Numbered from the stretch's first letter, positions 24,465-33,933 are shown. The stretch is 64,000 bases of DNA from Stercoripulliclostridium_A sp045577735 (GCA_045577735.1 JAZNIY010000019.1:124001-188000); one strand, 5' to 3'. The notes: generated by a model not told the origin, from the sequence alone. Numbers and translations: made by a program.

Positions 24465-26480
24465 ATGAAAAAGATTGGTTTTATTATATTTGTTTTATTA
24501 TATATGATGCTTGTAACCTTACTCATTGGAGTGGGGGGGCTCGCTCTTGCTGAAAATGAGATTACTATAGCAAGTATTGTTAAGACAAACGCGAATGGTG
24601 AAATCATTCCTTATGATTCCGAGTATTCACGTGACGTAACTTTAAACTATGAATTTAAAACGGCCTATAGTTACGTCGTTAAAGTTTATAAGAATAATGG
24701 TTTAACGTATGATCTAATTCGCACAAGTGATAGTCGGTTGGTTAAGGAAGGTAAGGGGATGTATGCCGTTCTTGACGATGGTGATTTAAGAATAGATTGC
24801 ATAGCAAATAATAATCAAGGGAACGAAATAGCTTCTATATCCCAAATGATAAAATCAGATATTACGGCACCCACCTCACCAACGATAGATACAGATGGCG
24901 CGTTTGATAAAGCGCATTCGGAGAATTTCAGCATAGGCTATATAATAAATTATGATAATCTATCCGGTGTTGATTTTTCTCGTTCAACGTACTGTATTAA
25001 AGATCTTGATGGCAACGCAATCGTTGAGGACTCTCTTGTAGCGAGTGGTTACAACAAGGCACTTATTAACGGCATTAATCAAAATTGTAAGGTAGTCTTT
25101 ACTATTTATGATAATGCTGGCAACTTTGTTGTTGCAGAAAAGAGATATAATCTTCATTATTACGTCAATTCAACTGCACCTACGATTTCTATTTCACCGC
25201 AGACCGGCTATAGTCCTAACGTTATGGTAACGCTTACTTGGCCAATGGGTGTTAGCTACAAGTACTATAAAATTATTGTCAACGGCACGGAACGTGCTCG
25301 TGCCATATACACAACTCCATTTAGCATTGTCGATGAAGGATTAGTAGAAATTAGAGCATACTATTTTGAAAATGATAGTATGACTTACGTATCAAAAACT
25401 ATAAATAACGTTGATAAAACTCCTCCAACAGATTCTAGTATTGCTGAAACAGTTCGAGTAAAAGTTGATTTAACCTCTGATAAACCGGTCGTTTTGTCGG
25501 TTGCTCCCAATGATGGCAGAAGTGGAATAAAAAGGGTTTACCTTAAGAACTTTGGAATTGATTTTGAACTAGGAAATATTAACATCTATTCTGTTGACGT
25601 TACGTCAAGACTAGGTACAAACGTGGGTTTTGTGGTAGAAGATAATGCCGGAAACGTTACGGAATATAATTATCCGTTAAATGGTTTCGACAAAGAGAAA
25701 ATAGAATACTATTCAAACGCTTTTAAACAATTAAACCCTAATGCATATGACGCCGTTGCGTGGGAAGAACTTCTTAACGCGTATAATAGGCTTTCTAACC
25801 TTCTAAGTTCGCAAGACAGCAGTAGTGGTGATATATCCAAGTACTCAAAGGCAGTCGATAGTGCTATTGAGGGAAAAAACGAAGTTAGGGTAACTTTAGT
25901 TGACGTTATAGATGGCCTAATTAATGATTTTAGCGCAACGGTACCGGTAAATGGAACCAATGTCAAAAAGGGTGGAAGGCTAAATTTGGCCGTTAATAAA
26001 CTAGATGTTAGCGAAGAAGTGTTTAACGAAAAAATTCAAATTGGTGCAACTGTTGCCAAGTTCCCGTCATATGATTCTTATGGGTTCAATCTAGCTTTAA
26101 CCGATAATGAAGATCAAGCGGTTACAATCTATAACACGATGTACGTATCGTTAACGATTCCAGGTGCTGGCAAATTAGCAAAGATTTTCCAAGAAAAAGA
26201 TGGGGTTCTTGTACAACTTTCCACAACGCTCGAGAATAACGTATTAACCTTCCAAACGGAACAAGATGGCGATTTTTATCTTATTGTTGAAACGGATATG
26301 CCCAAAGAACAAGGCAAAGGATTGATGATAGGTGGCAAATTCTTCCCGCTAAAAGTTTTACTTATAGCCGGTGGTATAATACTAGGTGCTATGCTTTTAA
26401 CGGGAGGTCTAACTCCATTAATATATAAGCTGGTAAAAGATAAAAAGCGTTCTAGAAACAAGTTTGATTATTTCCGTTAA
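24465..26480 (+). CDS. Membrane-anchored extracytoplasmic protein with Ig/FN3-like modules
   Basis: 671 residues from the chosen ATG. The N-terminus is a signal peptide (MKKIGFIIFVLLYMMLV, ending near GGLALAEN), and the C-terminus has one membrane helix (VLLIAGGIILGAMLLTGGLTPLIYKLV) followed by a basic tail, so the body is extracellular and anchored at its C-terminus. The middle has beta-sandwich modules with the repeated phrases DNAGNFV and DNAGNVTEY and junctions such as DKTPPTDSS, as in bacterial Ig-like surface proteins. A helical segment near 430-480 breaks the pattern. Longer in-frame starts exist at 24387 and 24462, but 24465 fits the signal peptide and the promoter. The function is unknown; surface binding or wall contact is possible. 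Confidence 0.8.
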   Translation: MKKIGFIIFVLLYMMLVTLLIGVGGLALAENEITIASIVKTNANGEIIPYDSEYSRDVTLNYEFKTAYSYVVKVYKNNGLTYDLIRTSDSRLVKEGKGMYAVLDDGDLRIDCIANNNQGNEIASISQMIKSDITAPTSPTIDTDGAFDKAHSENFSIGYIINYDNLSGVDFSRSTYCIKDLDGNAIVEDSLVASGYNKALINGINQNCKVVFTIYDNAGNFVVAEKRYNLHYYVNSTAPTISISPQTGYSPNVMVTLTWPMGVSYKYYKIIVNGTERARAIYTTPFSIVDEGLVEIRAYYFENDSMTYVSKTINNVDKTPPTDSSIAETVRVKVDLTSDKPVVLSVAPNDGRSGIKRVYLKNFGIDFELGNINIYSVDVTSRLGTNVGFVVEDNAGNVTEYNYPLNGFDKEKIEYYSNAFKQLNPNAYDAVAWEELLNAYNRLSNLLSSQDSSSGDISKYSKAVDSAIEGKNEVRVTLVDVIDGLINDFSATVPVNGTNVKKGGRLNLAVNKLDVSEEVFNEKIQIGATVAKFPSYDSYGFNLALTDNEDQAVTIYNTMYVSLTIPGAGKLAKIFQEKDGVLVQLSTTLENNVLTFQTEQDGDFYLIVETDMPKEQGKGLMIGGKFFPLKVLLIAGGIILGAMLLTGGLTPLIYKLVKDKKRSRNKFDYFR

Positions 26481-26491
26481 TGACAAAAAGT

Positions 26492-26515
26492 AACGCCTCC
26501 AATGGAGGCGTTTTT
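26492..26515. terminator. Terminator between the surface protein gene and serA
   Basis: AACGCCTCC (26492-26500) and GGAGGCGTT (26504-26512) form a 9-bp stem with a 3-nt loop, followed by T residues. It lies between convergent genes. Confidence 0.88.
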
Positions 26516-26540
26516 AATCAATTGAATCGTACTGAATTAC

Positions 26541-27683
26541 TCATAAAATTCTGATGCTAATAACGTTGTCTAGGTCAGCAATTGTAGAAACAAGGTTTTC
26601 GTCTGCTTCTAGAGAAATGCTATCGTCAGTATCAATTATTGCATAACCAATCGTTGCTCGTTCTGCATAATTAAAATCACAACAAACATCTTTTACGCTG
26701 TTTTTAATTTCAGCAAGCGCATTAGTGCCAGCATTGTAAATTACAGTCAATCTATTTGCTTTTACACGATCAACTTTAATGTTTGGGAAGTTTACAGAGT
26801 TTATTATATTGCCATTTTCAAGATACTCTTTAATTTGAGAACTTGCCATAATTGCACAATTCTCTTCTGCTTCTTCCGTACTTGCACCGAGGTGTGGAAT
26901 GGCTATTATGCCTTGAACGTTTAGGCAGTCTTCACTTGGGAAATCAACAACGTACTTTCTTATTTTACCATTTGCCAAACCATCTTTAACTGCAGTTACG
27001 TCAACGAGCTCGCCACGGGCCATATTTAAAAGGATGACGCCGTCTTTCATTTTGGTAATGGCATCAGCGTTTATCATACCACGAGTGGAAGAAAGTAGGG
27101 GAAGATGCAAACTTACGTAATCACTAACGGCATAAAGTTCGTCTAAGTTTTGTACAACAGTAATGTCATCAGCAGTGCCTTTATAATATGGGTCATAGCC
27201 GACAATGCTCATGCCTAAAGCGCTAAAAGCCTTAGCAACCTTAAAGCCAATTGCCCCAAGCCCAATTACACCTATAGTTTTACCAGATATTTCTGTTCCC
27301 CCGAAGTTGGATTTGCCTTTTTCAACTTGTTTAGGAACGTCGTTACCGCTCAAAGTATTTGCCCAAGCATTACCACCAATGATATCACGGCTAGCTAATA
27401 ATGCGCCACATACTACTAGCTCTTTAACGGCATTAGCATTTGCGCCGGGTGTATTAAAAACGCATACGCCAGCATCGGTCATTCTATCAAGTGGGATATT
27501 ATTAACGCCAGCACCGGCTCTACCGACACAAAGAAGGTTATCGTTAATTTCGTATTCGTCCATTTTGAAAGAACGAACCAAAATAGCATCCGGGCTTTCT
27601 ACGTTATCACTAACGGAATAATCACTGGTTAAAACGTCATATATTTTATTACTGATTTTATTCAGAGAGAGTATATCGAACAT
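26541..27683 (-). CDS. serA: D-3-phosphoglycerate dehydrogenase
   Basis: This enzyme oxidises 3-phosphoglycerate to 3-phosphohydroxypyruvate, the first step of serine synthesis, in the cytoplasm with NAD. The Rossmann motif is GVIGLGAIG, the catalytic Arg sits in NMARGELVD, and the catalytic His in IPHLGASTEEAEEN. A short C-terminal ACT-like domain (residues about 310-380) could mediate serine feedback. The start at 27683 (MFDILSLNK) has TGGAGAA upstream; the longer frame would begin inside serC. It overlaps the serC end by 26 nt, so serC-serA form a coupled pair. No serB-type phosphatase is adjacent, although the Cof phosphatase lies elsewhere in the window. Confidence 0.95.
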   Translation of the reverse strand: MFDILSLNKISNKIYDVLTSDYSVSDNVESPDAILVRSFKMDEYEINDNLLCVGRAGAGVNNIPLDRMTDAGVCVFNTPGANANAVKELVVCGALLASRDIIGGNAWANTLSGNDVPKQVEKGKSNFGGTEISGKTIGVIGLGAIGFKVAKAFSALGMSIVGYDPYYKGTADDITVVQNLDELYAVSDYVSLHLPLLSSTRGMINADAITKMKDGVILLNMARGELVDVTAVKDGLANGKIRKYVVDFPSEDCLNVQGIIAIPHLGASTEEAEENCAIMASSQIKEYLENGNIINSVNFPNIKVDRVKANRLTVIYNAGTNALAEIKNSVKDVCCDFNYAERATIGYAIIDTDDSISLEADENLVSTIADLDNVISIRIL

Positions 27684-28755
27684 CTTTATTCTCCATTTCA
27701 AATTTTTTCATAAACTCAATAAGAGCTTTTACACCTTCAACAGGCATAGCGTTATAAATACTTGCGCGCATTCCACCTACAAGCTTATGTCCCTTGAGGG
27801 ATACTAGACCTGCTTTTTCTGCTTCTTTTACAAATTTGGCATTCAATTCATCGTCACCGGTTACAAATGGAACGTTCATTATAGAGCGATCTAACGAATT
27901 AACTGGGTTGGTAAACAATGCACTATTATCAATAAAATCATAAAGCAAACCGGCTTTGTACTCATTAATTTGTTGAATGGCTTTAATACCACCTAGTTTC
28001 TTTAAGTGACGGAAAACTAGCATCGCCATATAAATCGAGAAGCAAGGCGGGGTATTGTAAAGTGACTTAGCGTCAGCTTGAGTTTTGTAAGCAAGCATAG
28101 TAGGGCAAATTGGAAGTTCTTTTCCAATAAGGTCTTTCCTAACAATAACGATGGTTAGACCGGCGGGACCAATATTCTTTTGTGCTCCGGCGTAAATTAA
28201 GCCATACTTATTAATATCTACTACCTCGGAAAGAATGCAAGAGGAGTGGTCAGCAACAAGAGGTACGTTGACTTTGGGTAACGTTCTTTCGGTATAACGA
28301 GTGCCGAAAACGGTATTGTTTTGTGTGATATGAACGTAGTCTATATCATCACGGAAAACAATGTTTTCGGGTATATAGGTGAATGTTTTGTCTTTGCTTG
28401 TAGCTGCAATTTGTATATCACCATATCTTCTAGCAGCCTTTTCCGCTTTACCGGAAAAGTTTCCTGTTACAACGTAGTCAGCTCTACCCTTTTGAAGAAG
28501 ATTAAGAGGGATAGCATCAAATTGTTGTGAGGCTCCACCTTGAACGAAAAGCACCTCATAATTATCTGGGATGTTTAACAATTCTCTAATGAGAGAAAGA
28601 GCTTCCATATGGATTGCGTCATACCATTTTGAGCGATGGCTCATTTCTGTAACACTCATCCCACTACCTTGGTAGTCGAAAAAATCTTTTTGCGCGGAGA
28701 GTTTTACCTCATCCGGTAGCATGCTGGGACCAGCGGAAAAATTGTAAACTTTCAT
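27658..28755 (-). CDS. serC: Phosphoserine aminotransferase
   Basis: This PLP enzyme converts phosphohydroxypyruvate and glutamate to phosphoserine, the second step of serine synthesis. The N-terminal NFSAGPSMLPDEV and the HRSKWYDAIH segment are family signatures. The PLP lysine is in AGAQKNIGPAGLT near residue 193, and the C-terminal GGMRASIYNAMP is typical. The 365-residue length is normal. I chose the ATG at 28755, which has TTGGAGAC 7 nt upstream; the longer frame to 28797 lacks a site and crosses the promoter. It is first in the serC-serA operon. Confidence 0.96.
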   Translation of the reverse strand: MKVYNFSAGPSMLPDEVKLSAQKDFFDYQGSGMSVTEMSHRSKWYDAIHMEALSLIRELLNIPDNYEVLFVQGGASQQFDAIPLNLLQKGRADYVVTGNFSGKAEKAARRYGDIQIAATSKDKTFTYIPENIVFRDDIDYVHITQNNTVFGTRYTERTLPKVNVPLVADHSSCILSEVVDINKYGLIYAGAQKNIGPAGLTIVIVRKDLIGKELPICPTMLAYKTQADAKSLYNTPPCFSIYMAMLVFRHLKKLGGIKAIQQINEYKAGLLYDFIDNSALFTNPVNSLDRSIMNVPFVTGDDELNAKFVKEAEKAGLVSLKGHKLVGGMRASIYNAMPVEGVKALIEFMKKFEMENKDVRYTLSE

Positions 28756-28788
28756 AATTAGTCTCCAAATTATATAATAATTTGTACT

Positions 28789-28817
28789 ATTATACACCGA
28801 TTTTTTTTAGATGTAAA
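28789..28817 (-). promoter_or_regulatory. Promoter of serC-serA
   Basis: Read on the minus strand: TTTACA at 28812-28817 and TATAAT at 28789-28794 with 17-bp spacing, giving a leader of about 27 nt. Confidence 0.75.
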
Positions 28818-28860
28818 TAGGCAATTTCAATAAATGTTAATTTCTTACCAAATATGACAC

Positions 28861-28889
28861 TTGAATATTAACTTCAAGTGGAGTATAAT
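28861..28889 (+). promoter_or_regulatory. Promoter of the RNase J gene
   Basis: TTGAAT at 28861-28866 and TATAAT at 28884-28889 with 17-bp spacing; the leader is about 37 nt with AAGGAG before the TTG start. Confidence 0.75.
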
Positions 28890-28932
28890 ATATTAGTTAA
28901 TAATCGTTTTACACATATAAGGAGTATAAATC

Positions 28933-30579
28933 TTGGGAAAAAAAGCAAAATCTAAGTTAAAATTAATTTTTTTGGGCGGTGTTGGAGAAATAGGAAAAAA
29001 TATGACAGCGCTCGAGTACGGCGATGATATTATTTTAATAGATTGTGGTATGACCTTTCCAGATCCGGAAATTAATCCGGGCGTTGACTTTATTGTACCG
29101 GATTATAGCTATTTGTTAGAAAACAAGGACAAAGTAAAAGCCGTATTTTTAACGCACGGACATGAAGATCATTTAGGCGCTCTCCCCGTTTTTTTAAAGG
29201 ATATTCCGGTTCCCGTCTATGGATCCAATATTTCCATAGCCTTTTTAGATAATAAACTTCGCAAGAATAGTCAATCAGAGGCTGATGGTAGAGTCGTTGA
29301 AGATGGTGACGTTATCGAAATAGGCGCGTTTAAGGTAGAATTTGTAGCTGTTACCCACTCAATTGCAGGAGCATACGCACTTTCTATAGAAACTCCGCAC
29401 GGAATCATTTTCTATACCGGGGACTTTAAGATTGATCACACTCCAGTCGATGGTAGGCATACCGATTTGACTAGAATTGCCGAGTTAGGAAAGAAGGGTG
29501 TACTACTTATGCTACAAGACAGCACCAACGTAGAGCGTGCAGGATACACTATGAGTGAATCTCAAGTTGGAAAGAGTCTTGATAACATATTTAACGACAA
29601 TAGGGGCAATAGAATTGTTATTGCTACTTTTGCTTCAAATATCCATAGAGTACAGCAAATAATAAACGTTGCGATCAAGTATGGAAGGCGCGTCGCCTTT
29701 AGTGGTAGAAGTATGGAATCTATGGTGGAAATAGCTAAAAAGATCCACGCCATGAGTTACCCTGAAGATTGCATTGTACCCCTTGATAAAATTAATGAAA
29801 TACCCTTTGATAGGCTTTGTATTATATCAACTGGGACGCAAGGGGAACACGATAGTGCGTTAACACGTATGGCGTTTAACGACCATCGTAGAGTGGTCAT
29901 AGGAGACAAAGATACGGTTATACTTTCCGCTTCACCGATTCCGGGAAACGAACGTAGCATTTACAAAGTCATAAATAATCTTTCCAAGCAAGGAGCTAGG
30001 GTTATTTACGAAAGCTTGTATGAGGTTCATGCATCTGGACACGCTTGTAGAGAAGAACTTAAGTTAATGCTCGCTTTAGTAAATCCAAAGTATTTCATTC
30101 CCGTTCACGGCGAATATCGTCATTTGAAAAAACACGTTGAACTCGCTGTGGAAATGGGAATACCTAAGCAGAGGACTCTGATACCCGAACTAGGATTTTG
30201 TATTGACGTGAGCAAAAAAGGATTATTGCAAGATACGCCTGTAAAATGGGGTTCAACAATGGTGGTTGATGGGCTCGAAACCGATTTTGAACAAGTGCTG
30301 GATAGGCGTAAAATAGCATCGGAGGGTCTCGTAATTGCACTCGTTAAATTGGATAGTGCCCACCAAGATTATCCCGTGGAATTAATTACCAAAGGCACTA
30401 CTTTGGAGGAAAAACTAATTGATGAATTAAAAGAGAGTTTGGAATACAAAGTTAGTGGCGGAGATTTTTATGGTATGTATCGTGAAGATGCAGAAAGAGT
30501 TATTCGCAAGACTCTTACTAGAATATTCTATACTAGAATTAAACGTTGTCCACTAATAGTCCCCATAGTAGTTGAATAA
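28933..30579 (+). CDS. rnj: Ribonuclease J
   Basis: This is a metallo-beta-lactamase/beta-CASP ribonuclease with 5'-3' exonuclease and endonuclease activity, central to mRNA decay and rRNA maturation in Firmicutes. The zinc ligands lie in LTHGHEDHLGALP, the AVTHSIAGA and YTGDFKIDH motifs follow, the beta-CASP part includes TGTQGE, and the late histidine motifs include ASGHACREEL and VHGEYRHL. The 548-residue length is typical of RNase J1/J2; with one copy visible I cannot assign J1 or J2. The start codon is TTG at 28933, supported by AAGGAG 8 nt upstream. Its stop overlaps the ATG of the next gene, so the two are coupled. Confidence 0.96.
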   Translation: MGKKAKSKLKLIFLGGVGEIGKNMTALEYGDDIILIDCGMTFPDPEINPGVDFIVPDYSYLLENKDKVKAVFLTHGHEDHLGALPVFLKDIPVPVYGSNISIAFLDNKLRKNSQSEADGRVVEDGDVIEIGAFKVEFVAVTHSIAGAYALSIETPHGIIFYTGDFKIDHTPVDGRHTDLTRIAELGKKGVLLMLQDSTNVERAGYTMSESQVGKSLDNIFNDNRGNRIVIATFASNIHRVQQIINVAIKYGRRVAFSGRSMESMVEIAKKIHAMSYPEDCIVPLDKINEIPFDRLCIISTGTQGEHDSALTRMAFNDHRRVVIGDKDTVILSASPIPGNERSIYKVINNLSKQGARVIYESLYEVHASGHACREELKLMLALVNPKYFIPVHGEYRHLKKHVELAVEMGIPKQRTLIPELGFCIDVSKKGLLQDTPVKWGSTMVVDGLETDFEQVLDRRKIASEGLVIALVKLDSAHQDYPVELITKGTTLEEKLIDELKESLEYKVSGGDFYGMYREDAERVIRKTLTRIFYTRIKRCPLIVPIVVE

Positions 30580-31646
30580 TGAAAACCTACCTTATCTTTA
30601 CAGATACACATAGAGCGGAAGTTGCTACTGCCATAAAGCAAAATATTATGGCAGAGCTTCCTAATGCGAGAATTATCATTATTGATGATATGGATCTTCA
30701 CGCTAACGCGATGTTAGATCTAATTGAGTCTTTAACAAACATTAAGATTAATAAAGAGAAAAGGGAGGCTCGTAAAGAGGAGAGAAAAGTTGAACGTAAC
30801 GTTGACGAACTTCCGGCATTCACAAATGAATTCATAGAGAATGAAGACAGTTATCAAGCAATGCTAGATTACTTCCAAAAGTTTTTGCCCGAAGTTGTTA
30901 TCACCGTTGGGTACGGAGCTTTCCAAGAAGCGATTGCAACGCGTGATAATTATTATCCCAACGTTAAAGTAGTCAACTACGTTGATGATTATACATTAAA
31001 TCAAATGATAGTAAGTCCCTATATGGACGGATATATTGTTGAAAATCTGCCTTTAAAGAAGCAATTGATGGCGTTAGGGATAAATGCAAAGAAAATTGCG
31101 ATCTCACCCTTAGTAATTGAGCAAAAGTACATCAGCGATGATGCAATTGCTGGTAACTATAGATTGGCTTTAAATCCGCTTATGCCAACTATGCTATATT
31201 TAGCAAAAAACGAAAAAACCGACCATAAGAAAAATATTAATGCCATTAAAAAATATGAAAATGAGTGCAATTTGATAATATATTGTGGTTTTAATAGGGA
31301 AAGCTATAAGTATTGTCTTAAAGAAGGGCTTAATGCTTTCAACGAAGGTATATCTCTTCCAATGCTCTATGACAAAGCTGACGTTGTATTTACAACGTGC
31401 AACACCTATGACGTAAGTGTTGCACGTAATAAAGGCAAAATCATTTGTATTATGGATAATGATTTAGTAATGGAGCAAAGAAACTTCGAATACCTGAATA
31501 GTTTGGTGGTTGACTGTACGGACAACCATAAGCTCAAAGCCTTCTTTAAATCATATCCTGTTAGTAATTATAGTACCTATTCGCTCCGTGCAAAAGTGGT
31601 TGCAAGGGCAAGTATACTTGGTTCGTTAGAAAAGATTTTGTTTTAA
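30579..31646 (+). CDS. Divergent GT-B-like protein, MGDG synthase/MurG-like
   Basis: 355 residues, with no signal peptide or membrane helix. The pattern from about residue 110 to 180 (EVVITVGYGAFQEA, VVNYVDDYTLN, DGYIVENLPLKKQLMALGI) resembles the N-terminal half of MGDG synthase/UgtP-type glycosyltransferases, where a helper domain leads into KKQLxxLGIxxxKI. The C-terminal half (LIIYCGFNRESYKYC, YDKADVVFTTCNTYDVSVARNKGKI) looks like the donor half of a GT-B fold, but the canonical glycine-rich motifs and the Glu/His signatures are weak, so catalytic activity is uncertain. A charged, possibly helical insert lies at 60-75. Its start overlaps the RNase J stop. The 3' end overlaps the convergent membrane-protein gene by 4 nt. 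Confidence 0.55.
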   Translation: MKTYLIFTDTHRAEVATAIKQNIMAELPNARIIIIDDMDLHANAMLDLIESLTNIKINKEKREARKEERKVERNVDELPAFTNEFIENEDSYQAMLDYFQKFLPEVVITVGYGAFQEAIATRDNYYPNVKVVNYVDDYTLNQMIVSPYMDGYIVENLPLKKQLMALGINAKKIAISPLVIEQKYISDDAIAGNYRLALNPLMPTMLYLAKNEKTDHKKNINAIKKYENECNLIIYCGFNRESYKYCLKEGLNAFNEGISLPMLYDKADVVFTTCNTYDVSVARNKGKIICIMDNDLVMEQRNFEYLNSLVVDCTDNHKLKAFFKSYPVSNYSTYSLRAKVVARASILGSLEKILF

Positions 31647-32272
31647 TCTTCTAGTCTGCCACTTTCAAACATATGGGCTAAACGGGATTCCTTCATATCG
31701 GTTTGAGGAATCCATTTTTCTATTATGAGATAGGATAGTGCGTGTAGTGTAAAAGCAACGCCACAAGATAGCATGGTCCAGCCAAAGTTATAGTTTAGGC
31801 TAACTTGATCACTACCAATTTGTACAAGAAGGTTTGCAAGAAGCATACCTATAACACTACTCAAGAAAGAGTATTTTCCGTTCCTTGTAATCATAAAAAG
31901 CAATACACCGCTTACAAGGGCATATACCCAGTTTGTTGTTGCAAAAAATTCATTACCGGTTAGATTTGCAATTCTTGTAACAGCATAAATCAACCCACCG
32001 GTAATAAGGCCGAGTGCCATTGCCGTCATGCTTGTGGAAATCTTCCCAAGTATAAAGAAGCAAACAAAAATGCCAATATAAAAAATAAGTGTACCTATGC
32101 TAAAGCTAAAACCATTTGCATTTATTACTGGAATAAAGTTTAGACCTATTACTAATGCAAAAAAGATTAGGGGGATAATCCAACTCATTCTAAAATCTTT
32201 AAGGATAGGCTTTCCTAGTCCCACTATAATCATTAGGGCAAGTATGCCCAGAATTATCATACTAATTAACAT
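31643..32272 (-). CDS. Integral membrane protein of unknown function
   Basis: 209 residues with about six or seven hydrophobic helices (for example MIILGILALMIIVGLG at the N-terminus and FGWTMLSCGVAFTLHALSYL near the C-terminus) and a basic-acidic cytoplasmic tail. I do not recognise a family. The ATG has a good ribosome site, AAGGAGAAA, 7 nt upstream. It is a single gene between the convergent GT-B-like gene and the divergent GNAT gene; a TATAAT at about 32329-32334 on its strand may be the -10 box but has no clear -35. Confidence 0.75.
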   Translation of the reverse strand: MLISMIILGILALMIIVGLGKPILKDFRMSWIIPLIFFALVIGLNFIPVINANGFSFSIGTLIFYIGIFVCFFILGKISTSMTAMALGLITGGLIYAVTRIANLTGNEFFATTNWVYALVSGVLLFMITRNGKYSFLSSVIGMLLANLLVQIGSDQVSLNYNFGWTMLSCGVAFTLHALSYLIIEKWIPQTDMKESRLAHMFESGRLED

Positions 32273-32364
32273 ATATAATTTCTCCTTAAATTATTGGGCC
32301 GTTTAGGCCTATTTTTATTGTGTACTTTAAAGAAAAAATTATACGTTCTAAAATACAAAAATGC

Positions 32365-32393
32365 TTTAATGATAATTAAGAAAGTGGTATAAT
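32365..32393 (+). promoter_or_regulatory. Promoter of the GNAT gene, predicted leaderless
   Basis: TTTAAT at 32365-32370 and extended -10 TGGTATAAT (box at 32388-32393) with 17-bp spacing. The ATG at 32400 is six bases after the box, with no ribosome site. Confidence 0.65.
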
Positions 32394-32399
32394 CATAAT

Positions 32400-32888
32400 A
32401 TGATAAAAATTATTGCAGTTAAGAATGAAGATCTAATTATATTGGAAGAAATGGCAAAATATATATGGCGTGAATGCTATACCACTTTACTCGGCGTGGA
32501 GCAAGTGGAATATATGATAGATAATTTCCAAACTAAAGAAGCCTTTGTAAATCAAATTAACGACGGATATGAATATTATTTCGTGGAACAAGAGGGGGGT
32601 AGGTTGGGATACTTTGGGATTAAAGAAGAAACGGGACAATTATTTTTGTCAAAGTTGTACCTCAAGGAGCAGTATCATGGAAGGGGTTTAGCGCAAGATA
32701 TATTAAAGTATCTTAAGGCTGTAGCGAAGGAACGCAATTTAGAGTGCCTATACCTTACGGTGAACAAGGGCAACGTTAAAGCAATAAAAGCCTATGAAAG
32801 GTTTGGTTTTATTAAAACGGATGACATAGTCACCGATATCGGTAATGGGTTTGTTATGGAGGATTACGTATACACTTATTACATATAA
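32400..32888 (+). CDS. GNAT-family N-acetyltransferase
   Basis: 162 residues. The acetyl-CoA site is QYHGRGLAQDIL, the Q/RxxGxG/A motif of GNAT enzymes, and the C-terminal NVKAIKAYERFGF is the second conserved block. The acceptor substrate is unknown; small-molecule or protein N-acetylation are both possible. The gene stands alone with its own terminator, and the start codon lies directly at the predicted transcription start. Confidence 0.9.
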   Translation: MIKIIAVKNEDLIILEEMAKYIWRECYTTLLGVEQVEYMIDNFQTKEAFVNQINDGYEYYFVEQEGGRLGYFGIKEETGQLFLSKLYLKEQYHGRGLAQDILKYLKAVAKERNLECLYLTVNKGNVKAIKAYERFGFIKTDDIVTDIGNGFVMEDYVYTYYI

Positions 32889-32893
32889 ATATA

Positions 32894-32930
32894 AAAAAGC
32901 CTGCGAGGAACAAATTCCAGCAGGCTTTTT
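32894..32930. terminator. Bidirectional terminator between the GNAT gene and recR
   Basis: AAAAAGCCTGC (32894-32904) and GCAGGCTTTTT (32920-32930) form an 11-bp stem with a 15-nt loop, serving the convergent transcripts. Confidence 0.88.
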
Positions 32931-32951
32931 GATTAATAAAGTACTTATTAG

Positions 32952-33533
32952 TTAAATTTCTTTTCTATCATTAAGTGCTCGGGATAGCGTCATTTCATCA
33001 GCGTATTCAATTTCGCTTCCCATAGGAATACCACTTGCCAGTCTAGTAACTTTAACACCTAGTGGTTTGAGTAATTGTGCAAGATAGGTTGCCGTCATTT
33101 CACCACTAACGTCTGGATTGGTTGCTAGTATTACTTCTTTAACACCATCAAGGCGAGTGAGTAATTCTTTAATGCGAATTTGATCTGCGCCAATTCCTTT
33201 CTGGAAATCGAGTGCACCATGCAATACGTGATACAAGCCGTTATATGTACCCATTTTTTCGAAGGCTTGTATATCTCTTGGTTGTTCGACAACGCAAATT
33301 AGAGATTTGTCAGCAGTCTTACAACGCTCACATATTTCCTGATCTGTGTAGTTGCCACATTCTTCACAAAAATGTATAGTATCTTTTGCCTCTTGTATGG
33401 CTTCTACGAAATTGGCAACGTCCTCATCACACATATCAATAAGATGGAATGCATAACGAGTAGCCGTCTTAAGACCAACAGCAGGGAGTTTCCTAAATGC
33501 AGCAATCAGTTTTGTTAGGGCTTCTGGTTGCAT
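32952..33533 (-). CDS. recR: Recombination protein RecR
   Basis: RecR acts with RecO and RecF to load RecA on gapped DNA. The 193-residue protein has the N-terminal helix-hairpin-helix (LPAVGLKTATRYAFHL), the four-Cys zinc module (FCEECGNYTDQEICERC, residues about 55-71), the Toprim domain (ICVVEQPRDIQAFE) and the C-terminal Walker-like region (RLASGIPMGSEIEYADEMTL). It starts one base after the ybaB stop, in the classic dnaX-ybaB-recR order, here preceded by galT. Confidence 0.97.
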   Translation of the reverse strand: MQPEALTKLIAAFRKLPAVGLKTATRYAFHLIDMCDEDVANFVEAIQEAKDTIHFCEECGNYTDQEICERCKTADKSLICVVEQPRDIQAFEKMGTYNGLYHVLHGALDFQKGIGADQIRIKELLTRLDGVKEVILATNPDVSGEMTATYLAQLLKPLGVKVTRLASGIPMGSEIEYADEMTLSRALNDRKEI

Positions 33534-33534
33534 T

Positions 33535-33888
33535 TTAGAATAGTCCTCCTAGGCCACCGGCACCACCGGTTAGGGGACCCATAACTCTTTGTTGCTCTTC
33601 TTCAACGAGTTTCATTGCTTCGTTAAAAGCAGCCATTATCATATCCTCTAGCATTTCTACGTCATCGGGATCAACAGCTTCGGGTTTAATCTTTATGGAA
33701 GACAAGGTTCTGTCACAGCCCATCACTACTTCAACCATTCCACCTGCAGAAGTAGCAACAACTTCACTTTCTGCAAGTTCTTGTTGTGCTTCAGCAAGTT
33801 GTTTTTGCATTTGTTGTGCTTGGCGCATCAGTTGTTGCATATTACCGCCACCGCCGAAGCCTCCGCCATATCCGTTAAATTTTGCCAT
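33535..33888 (-). CDS. ybaB: Nucleoid-associated protein YbaB/EbfC
   Basis: 117 residues. It has a glycine-rich N-terminus, a helical QQLMRQAQQMQKQLAEAQQE dimerisation segment, and the conserved VEVVMGCDRTLSSIKI strand region. Members bind DNA as dimers and are nearly always encoded between dnaX and recR, as here. The ATG at 33888 has AGGTAAT-type sequence upstream. The C-terminal Gly-rich tail (LTGGAGGLGGLF) is common in the family. Confidence 0.95.
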   Translation of the reverse strand: MAKFNGYGGGFGGGGNMQQLMRQAQQMQKQLAEAQQELAESEVVATSAGGMVEVVMGCDRTLSSIKIKPEAVDPDDVEMLEDMIMAAFNEAMKLVEEEQQRVMGPLTGGAGGLGGLF

Positions 33889-33933
33889 ATATTACCTCCA
33901 AATTACTATATGCGAAAAATTAGATTTCGTTTA

